Assembly: GCA_028532985.1 (NCBI GenBank)
Contig: JANCIK010000011.1
Location: forward strand, 2,666,001 to 2,730,000
Reading direction: 5' to 3'
DNA from: Stropharia rugosoannulata
Taxonomy: Eukaryota > Basidiomycota > Agaricomycetes > Agaricales > Strophariaceae
Length of the DNA: 64,000 nucleotides
Shown: one piece after another, positions 12,048 to 22,604 of the stretch
How positions within the stretch are numbered: the first letter of the stretch is position 1
Layout of the letters: each line of letters starts with the position of its first letter
The notes under the pieces: generated by a model
What the model was told of the DNA's origin: nothing
The model's input: the letters and a program-made list of their open reading frames with translations, nothing else
The model's database searches: none
Position numbers and translations under genes: made by a program

Positions 12048-12686
12048 TGTTTAGTATGATATGAAGTGTTTGAAGTGTGTTGTTATAGTTGTAGGTGTAG
12101 GTAATGTTCTTTGGGGAAACCTGCTCTTTCTTTATATCGCGACGTTTCGTGAAAAACTTGTCAGCATGCTGAGGATAAGGCAGTTTCAGCTATCCAACCG
12201 ATGAATAGCATGTTTTCATAGTCCACTTAATTAAAGCTTCTGTGATTGATAATGTACCGGGTTGTGCCATCGAGTGCGTCAACGCTCAGGTAAATCCCTC
12301 CTGATCGGAGCGCGCTTATTTTTAGATGGGGTTTTCGTCCATCTGTGTATAGGCTTCGGCCGGTTCCTATCCGGACTTGACTCAGTTTCGCTCTCGGATG
12401 ACGACTTCATGGATACATAGTTCGGTTAGCGGATGCGAGAGCCAGCGTCTTGCGCTATCCGTTGAAGATCTTCTTTGCCATGCTGTAATCAATTGAAATA
12501 CCTCGTTGGTGATTCGACACATTTAGTTCGACATCATCGTAGCAGTCAGTTCCTTCACATCACATGCCTGATAGCAGACGGAGCTCCTTTCCTTGATCTC
12601 GACTGAATGACTCGCTCAACAAACGCTCAGCCATCCACGCATACCAGTACTAAGAAACGGAAACCTCGCTGATCATTGGTTACAAC
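12048..12686. promoter_or_regulatory. Shared divergent promoter region
   Basis: About 640 bp separates the ATG of the minus-strand FAD monooxygenase (12047) from the ATG of the plus-strand flavin-binding protein (12687), so both must start transcription here. No open frame with coding character was found. Specific TATA or activator sites were not identified with confidence. Confidence 0.55.
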
Positions 12687-13558
12687 ATGTCAGGAGAAGT
12701 TTACTCAAAAACTCACCGTAGCACTGTAAACAGACTGAAAACACGGGGTTCGTACTTGGATTTTACAACTTCAACTCATACTTGATTAGTGCCTTGCATT
12801 TGACAGCCGTATACGACCACGAAACGGTTCACAGTATCATCGACCAAGCCCCTGTCTCTCATGTCTCCTTCAACCCAACGTCCCGTAATGACGATCCGTT
12901 TCCAACGACCTTGCCCATGCTAGCATGCACTGGAGCGTTTGCTGAGGCCGATTCAGACGAACAGCCTGCGACTGCAATCTATCTCCACGGTCACTCCGCG
13001 TCGCGCTTCATGCAACTACCTAATAAGCCTCACGAAGATATCGAGGGTCTCCCCGGGGTCCCTGTTTGCGTTTCAGCCACGCTATTTGACGGCGTGGTGC
13101 TCGCGCTCACCCCGTTCAACCACAGTTGCAATTACCGCAGTGCTGTTGTACACGGCTATGCAGTAATGGTCACGTCGCCAGAGGAGAAGATGTACGCTCT
13201 AAAGCTGCTCACTGACAATCTCGTCCCGGACAGATGGGACAACTCGCGCGTGCCACCCACCGCGGCCGAGATGGCGAGCACATCGGTCATACGCGTAGAT
13301 ATTGCTAGTGCCAGCGCAAAGGTGCGCGCATACTCGGCTGGGAACGACCGCGCGGATCTCGACGATAAGGATATGTGCGGGCGCGTATGGACGGGCGTTG
13401 TGCCTGCGACTATATCGTATAGCGAGCCTATTCCAGCACGCGAGAATCTGGTTCCGGAAGTTCCTCAGTTTATCAAGGAGTGGGTCAAAAAGACAAACGA
13501 AGATGGCGAAGAGTACGCACGGCGAGTGGCAGCGAAAGCAGGGCCCATGAAGAGTTAA
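12687..13558 (+). CDS. Pyridoxamine 5'-phosphate oxidase-like FMN-binding protein, 2 exons
   Basis: Exons 12687-12747 and 12807-13558 (59-nt intron, phase 1) encode 270 aa. The N-terminus HRSTVNRLKTRGAVYDHETV followed by HSIIDQAPVSHVSF matches flavin-nucleotide-binding split-barrel proteins (PNPOx-like / NimA-related). The conserved patches IYLHGHSASRFMQ, VSATLFDGVVLAL and the YRSAVVHGYA block fit the FMN-binding barrel. Such proteins bind FMN or related cofactors and reduce small molecules; exact substrate unknown. The start was set by the in-phase splice; the longer uninterrupted frame upstream of 12807 would include the intron. Divergent neighbour of a flavin monooxygenase. Confidence 0.88.
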
Positions 13559-13953
13559 TTAGGGTGCGCAATTACCATGATTGTAACATGCTTTGAATTT
13601 GCCATTTGTGTACACAATGATAAGAGTTTGATAGCAGTCCATTCGGATTGAAGACGCAAGAGAATCGGATTTTGAGCAGCCCTGGCAGTGGAATCAGGCG
13701 GAATCTCGACCGTATGTCGATCACGGATAATGCCGTTGAATTTTCAAACACATACGCCAAACATACGCCATAGATTTCCTTAACAAGAAGCCATTCAGGT
13801 TCATTCTAATCTCTGTCGCTCAGGGACAAGGCCAAGCGCTAAGCGTTTCTCTCCTTTCTCGACCTTATTTAGCTGTTATCTCTACCTCTCCTTTGCCACT
13901 CTCCACCACCATCGCACGTCTACGCTAGTAAACTCTTTACTGCCCGTCAAGTT
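13559..13953. other. Intergenic, promoter side of DUF3602 gene
   Basis: No supported gene. The stretch just before ATG 13954 is pyrimidine-rich, as in many basidiomycete 5' leaders. Confidence 0.4.
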
Positions 13954-14849
13954 ATGTCGGCTCAAGAACGGTCAGCCTCGCGAGGCCGTGATGCTTTTGT
14001 TGGTCTTTGTTGTTCCATATTCGAAATACGGTCTGATTCCAGTAATCTGGGGAAAGAAATCTACTGGAAGGGGAGGCGCAGGGAACATGCAGAGATCATC
14101 GATGTCTAGAGATGCTCGCCCTGAATCTGGCCCCGACGATTTTTCTATAACCCGCGGACGTGAGCCATTCCCCAGCCCTGCTTCCAAGGTGAGATTGGTG
14201 CTGCTTATCATCTTATCATGCATGCTAATCGCTGTATTTTGATTATGCAGGTGTACACTACCGGCCGTGGCGGGGCTGGAAATCTCCAGTACACCACCCA
14301 GGCAAGCAAAGCTGATACCTCGCTCACGGAGGCGGAAAAGGAGGTTATCTTAGAGCATATCAATGCGCAGGAGAATGCCAATGTGAGCTATTCTGGCCAC
14401 TCTTGTTCCTACCGTTAGTATTAAATATGAGAACAAGTTCTCCAGCGGCCGTGGTGGTCTTGGAAACTTTGCCAACAGATCCCGCTCCCGTGAGCCGGCT
14501 TCTACTGCAAACCACTATTCGAGCGGTCGCGGTGGAGCAGGGAACATCTTCACCGGGGACCCAAACCCCATCGGCGTTATAGACGAGGAGGAACGCAAGC
14601 AGCATCATGGGCAGACGACCACCGAGGGATAGTACGTACTAAGAAACTCTTATGCAAATATTCCGCGCTAATCGTCACGAAAGTCGCTCTACTGGACGCG
14701 GAGGGAATGCTAATTTCCAGGCAGGACAAGAACCACCTGTTGATCGCCCTTCCTTCTCGTCTTCTGGATTTGAATCCACTGGACGAGGCGGGGCTGGAAA
14801 TATTCTTCAGCATGAACGCGCCAAGTCTCCAGTTCACCGCCAGGAATAA
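13954..14849 (+). CDS. DUF3602 protein with six GRGGAGN-type repeats, 5 exons
   Basis: Model: 13954-13998, 14057-14188, 14251-14382, 14438-14631 (or from 14432), 14684-14849; about 222 aa. It begins MSAQERSASRGRDAF and carries six copies of [ST]GRGG-x-[GA]-N: TGRGGAGN twice, SGRGGLGN, SGRGGAGN, TGRGGNAN and TGRGGAGN. These repeats define the fungal DUF3602 (Par32-like) family; yeast Par32 is linked to TORC1 signalling and ammonium-transporter control, which is family knowledge and not shown here. The protein is small, polar, without membrane segments, and probably disordered. The fourth-exon acceptor is ambiguous by 6 nt (AAC AAG or TTC start), without changing phase. Confidence 0.88.
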
Positions 14850-15296
14850 AGAATCAATACTAACGATGTGCTAATACCGAATATCGGTTTTATGCTCATC
14901 CCACTCAACAGGAATCAGAATACTTATTCCAAACTCACTCCGAAGTCTCTTTCAAGCCTGCCTGTACCTTCTCTTACTTTTAGCAATCTCAATGAGATAT
15001 ATGGATAATGTATCTTAAACTCGCGTATTCTACAATTATGCCCATGTACCAACCTTGTACTTAACGATTAACGTTCGGCACCAACTTGCTTTTTTTTTGT
15101 TACTTAGCTCGGGATACAATTCGCTGCAACTGTCAGTATGGGCACGTGCCGGTGTGACTTCAAGATCTGGATTCTGAGTCTCGGTCCAGGCTTTTCCACC
15201 GCTACTCGCTCATTTAACACCAGTTGAGTGTTCACGTTGTGTAGGATTATCTTGGACTTCAAGAAGTTTAATAATTTTCGTAATTGGCAGGTCAGA
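14850..15296. other. Intergenic, no supported gene
   Basis: AT-rich 3' flank of the DUF3602 gene, then the leader of the F-box gene. The frame is open from 15228 to the F-box start, but the residues before ATG 15297 look like untranslated leader. Confidence 0.4.
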
Positions 15297-16814
15297 ATGA
15301 TTCCCAATGAGTTGTTCTCCAGCAATCGCGCGCCTACCGATGAAGAAAAGGAAGAGCTGAGGCAAAGAGCTATTCAGCATGCTGCGCGCTTGCAGGAGAT
15401 CGAACCAGATATCGCAAAGCTTGAAGCACAGCTGAAGCTCTTGCGCGCGGAGAGGGACCATATTCTTCAAGATAATAAAAATGGCCTGTCAGCTCTTTCC
15501 CCTTTCCGCATACTCCCAGAGGATATATTACGAGAAGTTTGTCTTGCATGTGTGGACCCGGAGACCGCTTCCCCGATACATCGTGACCGGCCTCCAGCTG
15601 TTCTTACTCGTATTTCGAGAGACATTCGACGCGTCGCTTTGAGCACTCCGGCGCTCTGGAGATCAGTATACATCTCATATCGATATTTTCGCCTGCCGCA
15701 GACTCGATGTTCTAGGAAAGGCATAGCTCGCATGGAGGCCTATGCTGCTGAAACATCACTCTGGATCAACAAACTCTCCGGTGCATTGCCTCTCAAGATA
15801 ACCGTTACAGACAGTGGGAAATTTACAAACTCCTCCCCATTACACACCACTCTCACAGATGAGATAATGGATGTAATCTTACGGTGCTGCTCGCGCTGGG
15901 AAAGTATCACATTTCGTTGGGTCACATTTCCCACTCATTCAGTGAACGAATGTTTACTCATCGACTCCCCTTTACTAAAGTCACTCACATTCCGCCTTGA
16001 AGATGGTCTCTTTGCCTTCCACTCACATAAATTCCTTCAGGCGCCAAACCTACAGAAGTTCGTGCTTCTTCTTCAACGTCAGCATGATATAAAGACAGAC
16101 ACAATTAATTGGGCAAAGCTGACTCACCTTTCACTCGAACGGTACATCTGGCCTCATTCTACAGTCCTCAGTTCAGTTTCTCGCATTCTTCAACAAACAC
16201 CTTTGCTTGTCAACCTCTGTCTTCACTTGCCTTATGTGTCCGAAAAAACACCTCTCATCGAGGTGCATCTTCCATGTCTACACACCCTAACGGTCAAGGA
16301 AGTGCTCGAAAGAGATACCCTTGGCATTTTAAAGCTCATAAATGCGCCTATCCTGCACGCTCTCTCAATAAAGAACAAATTCAGCACTAGAACAGATGCC
16401 ATCCTTCACCTCCTGAATTTGTCTCCCAATGTCACATCTTTCCACATCCAAGTTGCGCCATCTTACACTCGCTTGGTGAAATATCTTCGACATTGTCCAT
16501 CTTTACGGGTCCTAAAACTAGGAGGAGTCGGAACCCCAACTGACCTTGCAGACCCGCTACTAAAGGCTCTGGTGCTATATGAGCACATATGTCCGCAGCT
16601 TGAACGCTTCAAGTGTGACATCGCACTCATGGTCTCTGCTGATGCTGTCGTCGAGTTCTCTCAAAAAGGGTCAAATGATGAACCGATGCTGAGCTTGTGG
16701 AGTAACATCCATTTCTATATCCACGATCCAAATGAGCTCCAAAGGGTCATAAAACAACTTGATGAAGCAGGTATACCTCTGCCTCCTGGCCAGATTACAC
16801 CAGTTCGTTTTTAG
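15297..16814 (+). CDS. F-box protein with N-terminal coiled coil (second copy of layout)
   Basis: Single exon; ATG 15297 chosen because MIPNELFSSN begins the polar leader seen in this class, although the frame is open from 15228. It encodes 505 aa. Residues about 14-62 form a Glu/Arg/Leu-rich coiled coil. The F-box at about 67-124 reads FRILPEDILREVCLACV, then AVLTRISRDIRRVALSTPAL, ending at ALW. The C-terminal part has hydrophobic, LRR-like periodicity (LLVNLCLHLP, LHTLTVKEVL, LRVLKLGGVG). Predicted role: substrate receptor of an SCF ubiquitin ligase; substrate unknown. Same architecture as 8660-10168. Confidence 0.85.
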   Translation: MIPNELFSSNRAPTDEEKEELRQRAIQHAARLQEIEPDIAKLEAQLKLLRAERDHILQDNKNGLSALSPFRILPEDILREVCLACVDPETASPIHRDRPPAVLTRISRDIRRVALSTPALWRSVYISYRYFRLPQTRCSRKGIARMEAYAAETSLWINKLSGALPLKITVTDSGKFTNSSPLHTTLTDEIMDVILRCCSRWESITFRWVTFPTHSVNECLLIDSPLLKSLTFRLEDGLFAFHSHKFLQAPNLQKFVLLLQRQHDIKTDTINWAKLTHLSLERYIWPHSTVLSSVSRILQQTPLLVNLCLHLPYVSEKTPLIEVHLPCLHTLTVKEVLERDTLGILKLINAPILHALSIKNKFSTRTDAILHLLNLSPNVTSFHIQVAPSYTRLVKYLRHCPSLRVLKLGGVGTPTDLADPLLKALVLYEHICPQLERFKCDIALMVSADAVVEFSQKGSNDEPMLSLWSNIHFYIHDPNELQRVIKQLDEAGIPLPPGQITPVRF

Positions 16815-17229
16815 GACATTTCGGTGTCTATGCGAAGTGCTCCCTCTTTTAAATCATCCCCTAACTTCAGATATGTATATTTATCTCAGAATCCCATTAT
16901 CAACTGTCGCTGATAAATACATTTGTACTTTTTTCCACAGACAAGCGATAATACGAGCAATAATGGAAGGCCTACGAGCTCGGTATTGGCCGAGAAGAAC
17001 CAAAGAAATCCGAGGCGATGTTGTCGGATTTCGGTCATCAGTTGTAGGGACTATCAGCTAGGATATTGTCAGAGAATGCCCGTCAAGGATCAAACTCGCT
17101 GGCTAGTTGTCAGATAGTATGATATATAAAGACATGACCGTGCTTCTGTGTTTGCTGGCACGCGGTAAGGCAGGTAAAGAAATTATAGCAATCATTGGAT
17201 GTGCATCTACAGTTGAATTGGTCCAGCAA

Positions 17230-17296
17230 GCACGGTCCAGGCACCGTCTCATTTACGTACCATGGGATTAATTTGTCGATGCCACCTGGACCGTGC
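17230..17296. repeat. Inverted repeat, 12-bp arms with 43-bp spacer
   Basis: GCACGGTCCAGG at 17230-17241 pairs perfectly with CCTGGACCGTGC at 17285-17296. The arms are GC-rich within AT-rich surroundings, so the match is unlikely to be trivial. It could form a hairpin or serve as paired protein-binding sites; no coding sequence overlaps it. Confidence 0.6.
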
Positions 17297-17753
17297 GCTG
17301 GGAATTTCCCACATATACCAACTTAAAATTGCCGACTCGTGCTACTCCGCTCTCAATCGACCAACACACATAATTAGTACACGGCAATGCTATGATCATC
17401 GCAACAACTTAAGGGATTCAACTTGTTTCCGAAACTCCCTTCTTCTAAACTTGTATCGAATCATGATATGTTTACCATACGAGAAGTAACGGAATGTGCT
17501 GTCTACGAGTAAAGTTACGCTGGTCAATGTTGTTCCTTGATTTTTTTTGGCTAGACACACGGCGAACATCATACTATACAATGCACACGCTGGTATGTCA
17601 TTAGAATGTCCTCAACTTGACGGGATGCTGAACATTTGACCTTCCACCCTGCAATTACAGCTCAATGCCGATACTTCTGCCGGAGCTTCGTTAATTCCCT
17701 TCTTGACGCCGCGCGTTGATTCAACCTTGAACGATGGAAGCTTGTTCGCCTCG

Positions 17754-17787
17754 TTCGGATCGAGTTCTCTTTCGGATCGAGTTCTCT
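17754..17787 (+). promoter_or_regulatory. Tandem 17-bp repeat upstream of peroxidase
   Basis: Two perfect adjacent copies of TTCGGATCGAGTTCTCT (17754-17770, 17771-17787) lie just before a TATA-like TTTAAATA (17791-17798), about 90 bp upstream of the peroxidase ATG. The position fits upstream activator sites, but a recent slippage duplication is equally possible. Confidence 0.55.
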
Positions 17788-17876
17788 GCATTTAAATACT
17801 CCTAAAAGGTGTGATCCACTTCGACTTTTTCCCGTGTTAACCGAGTCCGAAGAGAGTACAATTTTCTGCAGTTACG

Positions 17877-19940
17877 ATGCTATCGACTCAGGCTGCACTC
17901 TGGCTCGCTATTATACATGGCGCTGGACTTTTTGCCTCCGTGAATGCATACCAGTGGCCTGACCCTCAGTACGAAGCCTTGGAACGCCTTTTGTTCGAAG
18001 GGACCGACAACAACGATAAGGCGCTATCTGTCCTGACCAATTCATGCGCTCGGCGAGTTGCGAATGGTTCCCCAGTGGCCGCTGAATGGCTTCGCACTGT
18101 GAGTAGCTCAATTTCAACTGTTGCACATAACCCTGACTATACGATACAGTCTTACCATGACAGCTCTACGAAGAATATTACTGATGGAACGGGAGGGATG
18201 GACGCCTCGATTTACTACGAGCTTAACAGACAAGAGGTAAGGGTACTCCACCTATAATCGTAACAGATAGACCTCATTGAATATCCTATAGAATGTTGGG
18301 ACTGGAATGACCAACTCCATGAACGATTTCTCTTTGTCGTCCAACAAATATGTATCGCGTAAGTTCTCCGTTCTCCTTGCTTATAGCCTATCTCTAATCG
18401 TTTATGAGTGCAGGCTCAGATCTCCTTGCTGTGGGGGTGGTATGGGGCGTTGCTTCCTGTGGTGGCCCTGTTATCCCATTTAGTGGTGGCCGCGTCGATG
18501 CATCAGGTCCTGGACGTTATGGCGCACCGCAGCCACAGGAGATTCTTAGCCTTGCAACTCAACGCTTCGCACTTCAGGGGTTCAACCAGACAGAGATGAT
18601 AGGTCTCGTGGCCTGCGGACATACCCTTGGTGGCGTTAACAATATCGATTTCCCGTCCATCGTACAGATTCCGGGACCTGACTTGACAAACAAACTTTTC
18701 GACGGGACAGATGCTTTTGATAACGCCGTGTGAGTGCTATATCTATGCGGTTTTATTTTGTTTTTCCCAACTGAATAGATTTTGGGCATGACATTTTCGC
18801 AGTGTACAGCAATACCTCAATGGAACAACCAAGAATCCCCTCGTAACCATCCCGAACACGCTTTACCAGTCTGACCTTCGCATCTTTCAATCCGATAAGA
18901 ACGCAACAATGCAAACGTGCGTAGTTTACTTTCCAGGAGTGCGGCATTTTCATTGATGATATGTTTTCTATAGCCTAGCTGACCCCGAAGTGTACCAAGC
19001 GACATGTAGCTCACTGCTCGAGCGTATGATCAATACTGTGCCGTCCAGCGTAACGCTGAACGATCCAGTGTCCCTTATCCCATTCAAAGTTACCAAAGCA
19101 CTGCTTACAGTGCAAAATTCTCAGTTCATTTTTGATGTGGTCGTGCGGGTTCGTTGCACATTGTACTTGATTCGAAATACAACCTTATCACCAGGTATTT
19201 ACATCTAGGTCGCAGTTACTCCTAACGACCCCTCAAGCTCGGAGGGCAGGGCAATCACAATCTTCTGGTGCGATGCGCATGAGGACAATGCAGGTTGCGT
19301 AAACGGCACGGCCAGCACGAGCATTACCACATCTCCCACACAGTTCAACGACATTCTCGTCTCTCCCGTCGGCCAGGCACAGGGCATATCTTTTGTCGAG
19401 TACGAATTTGTGCTGCCTATCAGCATTACACGTGGTGTAAGCCGTTTCTGGTTCGAAATAGCAACAGGCGGCGTTGTAACCACACAGGATAACAACGGTG
19501 CCGGCTTTGTGGTGGACGACGGTCTGATTTTCATTCCCCAAATGGGGTCCGCCAGTGGGCCTGGAGGCAGCTCCACCCCAGTGACATTTGACTTTGTCGT
19601 TGGAGTCCGTAGCCCTAATGCGCCCACAGCCGCCACGATATCCGTTTATGACAGCACCTTCTCCGGCTCGCCCTCAACTCCTTTGACCACCAGCATACCT
19701 CTGGAGCTAGCAACGAACGTGGTGCTAGCCCCGGCATTTGCTCTCTATAAGTTATACTCTGCATCATTTTCCACTCCTGTCGGCCTTCCCACTGTTGACG
19801 TTGCCGTACAGGTCGATGGGGTAAGCTATGCCATGGACTTCGTCCGCCCTAGGGCGGCTGGAGATGTCTTCCCTGAACAGACTCTCAGCCCTGTAGGCTC
19901 AACTGCGCTAGTGAATGGTGTGCCAACTACAACAGATTGA
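17877..19940 (+). CDS. Secreted haem peroxidase with long C-terminal domain, 7 exons
   Basis: Model: 17877-18098, 18150-18236, 18292-18358, 18414-18729, 18803-18916, 18974-19148, 19209-19940; 570 aa, all phases consistent. A signal peptide covers about residues 1-24. Distal Arg73 and His77 (LRTSYHDSST, formed by a splice) and proximal His195 (GLVACGHTLGGV) mark a plant/fungal-type haem peroxidase. Ca-site-like residues occur in GGRVDASGPGRYG. Catalytic domains of this kind are usually about 300-350 aa; here some 250 more residues follow (from about 320), beta-rich and without a domain I recognise, including FWFEIATGGVVTTQDNNGAG. It is unlike typical lignin or Mn peroxidases, so substrate is open. 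A remnant of the same C-terminal domain sits at 24715-25456. Confidence 0.88.
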
Positions 19941-20277
19941 TTTCTTTCATAATATGCTAGGACCAATAACACTAATAGACTATTGGTGGTATTTCTACGG
20001 AAACAATTGTACACTTGACTGCGTGATTATTTACTTGAATCCAAAGCCTGGCCAAAGGTTGACGGATTCATTTGGATTTCAGTGATATTACCCGTTCGCA
20101 GCTCTTTATTAAACAAGAGAATTCTCAGCCGCATTTGATGGTTTATGGGGCCTGTTGGGTACTGTTAAACCAAACGACTCCGAAGTTTCCTGTTTTCTCG
20201 GAAGCCAAAAAAGCCAGGATGTCCATATATCCTATGCAATGAATTGATATTGGTGGTCAGTTTTGTCATGTTATGAA
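19941..20277. other. Convergent intergenic region
   Basis: AT-rich spacer between the 3' ends of the plus-strand peroxidase and the minus-strand membrane protein gene. Nothing further is seen. Confidence 0.4.
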
Positions 20278-21550
20278 CTAATTATAATGGTTACCTTCTG
20301 TGAACCGAACAGAAAGCCCATTATTACAGGTACTGCATATTATTATAGAGTTAAACCGATTATTAAGTCTGAAGCTAAGGCTCTTACATATCACCAAAGC
20401 TATGTCCTGTATGGCTTGTGATGTAGGCGAGTCTTCGAACTTGCTAAATGGTATAGAGGCGAAGCCAAACCTATTGTACCAGAGTAAGACTGTGTGTAAC
20501 ATACGGAGTACCCACCATAGCGTACAGTACGAAAACACAGAACCCGATGTTAAAAATAAACAGGCGCATGAACATTGTACGGTGTGTGTTGATATCATGT
20601 GTCATAACTGTGCTTTGTTTTCGAATGAGATGCAGTATATTAACTGAAAAAGTAGTAAGCATAATCACTTTGCAATAGCTCTCCGTAGACATACCAATTA
20701 ATGGAATCACAAAGATCATGGCCAAAATACTGGCAAAAATAGCCCAGTGAAACCTAAAAGAGAGTCGCTTATCAGCTGTCTGCGTATCTACTGGCAGTAC
20801 CTACAAGGCTGTCGCGCTGGAGCTAATGTGACACCGCAAGCGAGCACTGTCCTGAACAAAATTGGCTGGGTTTACAATGGCCATCTTAGTAAGTAGTATC
20901 AATGAGAATAGGTTCACTGAATGGCATTGCGGTATACCAACTACACAGCACGCTAGTAACGTTCCCACAGGTGGAAGAGTTGGAATAAGAAAAAGCTTCA
21001 GATTAGTCAGACATGTTGAGAGTTCTATAACTTGTTTACCTACTAGCTTTACGTTTGTTGGGACAAGACATCGTAAGTATTTGTGGATATTATCGGCCAT
21101 GGGCGGGGCCGCAACCACCTGTGACAGGTAGATGAGTATGAAGATTTGGATATGTTTTCTTGGTGAACACATCGGTGCACCTGAAGTACCATGAACAGCC
21201 CTGAGAATGGCATCCTGAATAATTTAATGGTTGTTATGAGGTCCACGCAAATGAGAGAAAGTAGTAGAAGTAGAAGCTGAAAGGACTTACATCATTAGTG
21301 CCGGATACGTAAAGATTGCCTGCGCCTGACATATCGTTTCCCCCGGCGGTTTCCCACCATCGCTTTGTCTACCCCAGCTGAGGAGCGCAACTACTTCAAA
21401 GAATAGGCCAGAAAGCAGAAACGCATACCAAGATGCTCTTCGTTGTTTTACGCTAGAAGATAGACACGCAGTGACAATTACAAGTACGAGAATCAATGTC
21501 CCCAATAGCGCCAGGATATTGTAGGCCAGGACCGAGCCAGTGGTCGACAT
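20278..21550 (-). CDS. Multi-pass (seven-helix-like) membrane protein, multi-exon; 3' part tentative
   Basis: It starts at ATG 21550 (MSTTGSVLAYNILALLGT...) with a strong first helix, a basic loop (SSSVKQRRASWYAFL) and a second helix. The first exon ends at a GTAAGT donor near 21291. Later exons include VVAAPPMADNIHKYLRCLVP, a helix ending ASILAMIFVIPLIG (GTATGT donor) and MRLFIFNIGFCVFVLYAM. The pattern resembles Agaricomycete seven-helix proteins of unknown function. Between about 21050 and 21290 two frames compete: one gives MPFSGLFMVLQ, the other FILIYLSQVVAA; a 62-nt intron reconciles them, but a frameshift is also possible. The C-terminus (after FGFASIPFSKFED) is not well supported. Confidence 0.55.
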
Positions 21551-21839
21551 TGGGAAAGAGCGAGAGCATATCATATGCTGTACTTAGAGACCACTAGATA
21601 TATATTAAACACGCATCACATACATCAATTTCTTTTGTGATGAACAGTAGCGTAGAAGTTGGGAACCCCTCGAAGTTGATATAATGACTCGGCTAGCCAA
21701 CCCGCAGGCCATACGTTCACCTGGCAACGCTCACCTATGGAAAGGTCACGATATACATACTTGTCCATCTTCAAAAAAAACAGGCTGCTGGTTGCTAAAC
21801 GGTCCATCACATCAGCAAACTCTTTTCATGTTTTGGCCC

Positions 21840-22230
21840 TTGTTCGGTTGTAGTCTTGTTACAACCATCATATACACACATGGCACAGGCTTCCGGTTGT
21901 CTGTGGCATCCTTGTATTTTAGTAGTATCCCAGGCTCTGGTGTCGCCCGGCCCGACTTCTTGATATCATTCACACCTTGGGCACATGACTAGTGACTCGC
22001 CATGTTAGTAAGGCTCGAGCACGTTAAAATTTTGAAGCCTCGCTGACCTCCGCAGATTCTCTACCGCAAAGTCCAGGTAGGTATACTGAACTACAGCCCT
22101 TGCCTTCACAAGGAACATCCTTAATGGAATCGCCCACTCTCTTTCCCACGAACTTAGCAGGTAACTTGATAAGACCGCATAGCATGCAATATCGCAATAT
22201 ACTGAAATTACGAAACATACTAAGGAGATG
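21840..22230 (-). other. Candidate two-exon segment of a Cys-containing ectodomain protein
   Basis: Minus-strand frame ending VPCEGKGCSSVYLPG, then LCGRESAE, joins through a good intron (GTCAGC donor, CTAAC branch, CACTAG acceptor) in phase to SCAQGVNDIKKSGRATPEPG, then a Lys-rich stretch and PVPCVYMM. Both sides look coding and the phases match, so a real or recently dead gene is likely. No start, signal peptide or membrane helix could be linked to it. It resembles the extracellular part of some Agaricomycete membrane proteins as I remember them, which is weak evidence. Confidence 0.3.
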
Positions 22231-22604
22231 TCGATACACACGGGTCAGCTCTTCTGACCAGTCTTATCGAATTCATAAGACCTACAATTGTATCACAATC
22301 TTCAAAAGAGTTTGCTAGCGATTGGAGTACGCTTCCCTACATGACTTATCTGAAGAGCTGACCTGAGATCAATACATGCATTAAGACTCAAATGTTTCCC
22401 ACCTGTCCAAATCCGCTCAAGGTCAAGAACTCTTGAGGACGCTGTACAACTTTGTGAACCTGGTGATTACCTCCACGGGGACTGGGGAAAGTAATGAACA
22501 AGAAGGTACGACCTGTTGTCCTCAAACTCGGCATACCTACTTATCTCCTATTAGAATCTATAGAGAGACAAGTCATTGAAGAGAAACGTAAGTAGACTCT
22601 CAGC
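22231..22604. other. Intergenic, promoter side of second HET gene
   Basis: No supported gene was found between the candidate minus-strand segment and the HET gene. Confidence 0.35.

Larger units (their letters stand above)
16815..17876. other. Long intergenic region before peroxidase
   Basis: No convincing gene in about 1 kb. It contains a 12-bp perfect inverted repeat (17230-17241 and 17285-17296) and, nearer the peroxidase, a tandem 17-bp repeat; both are listed separately. Confidence 0.5.
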
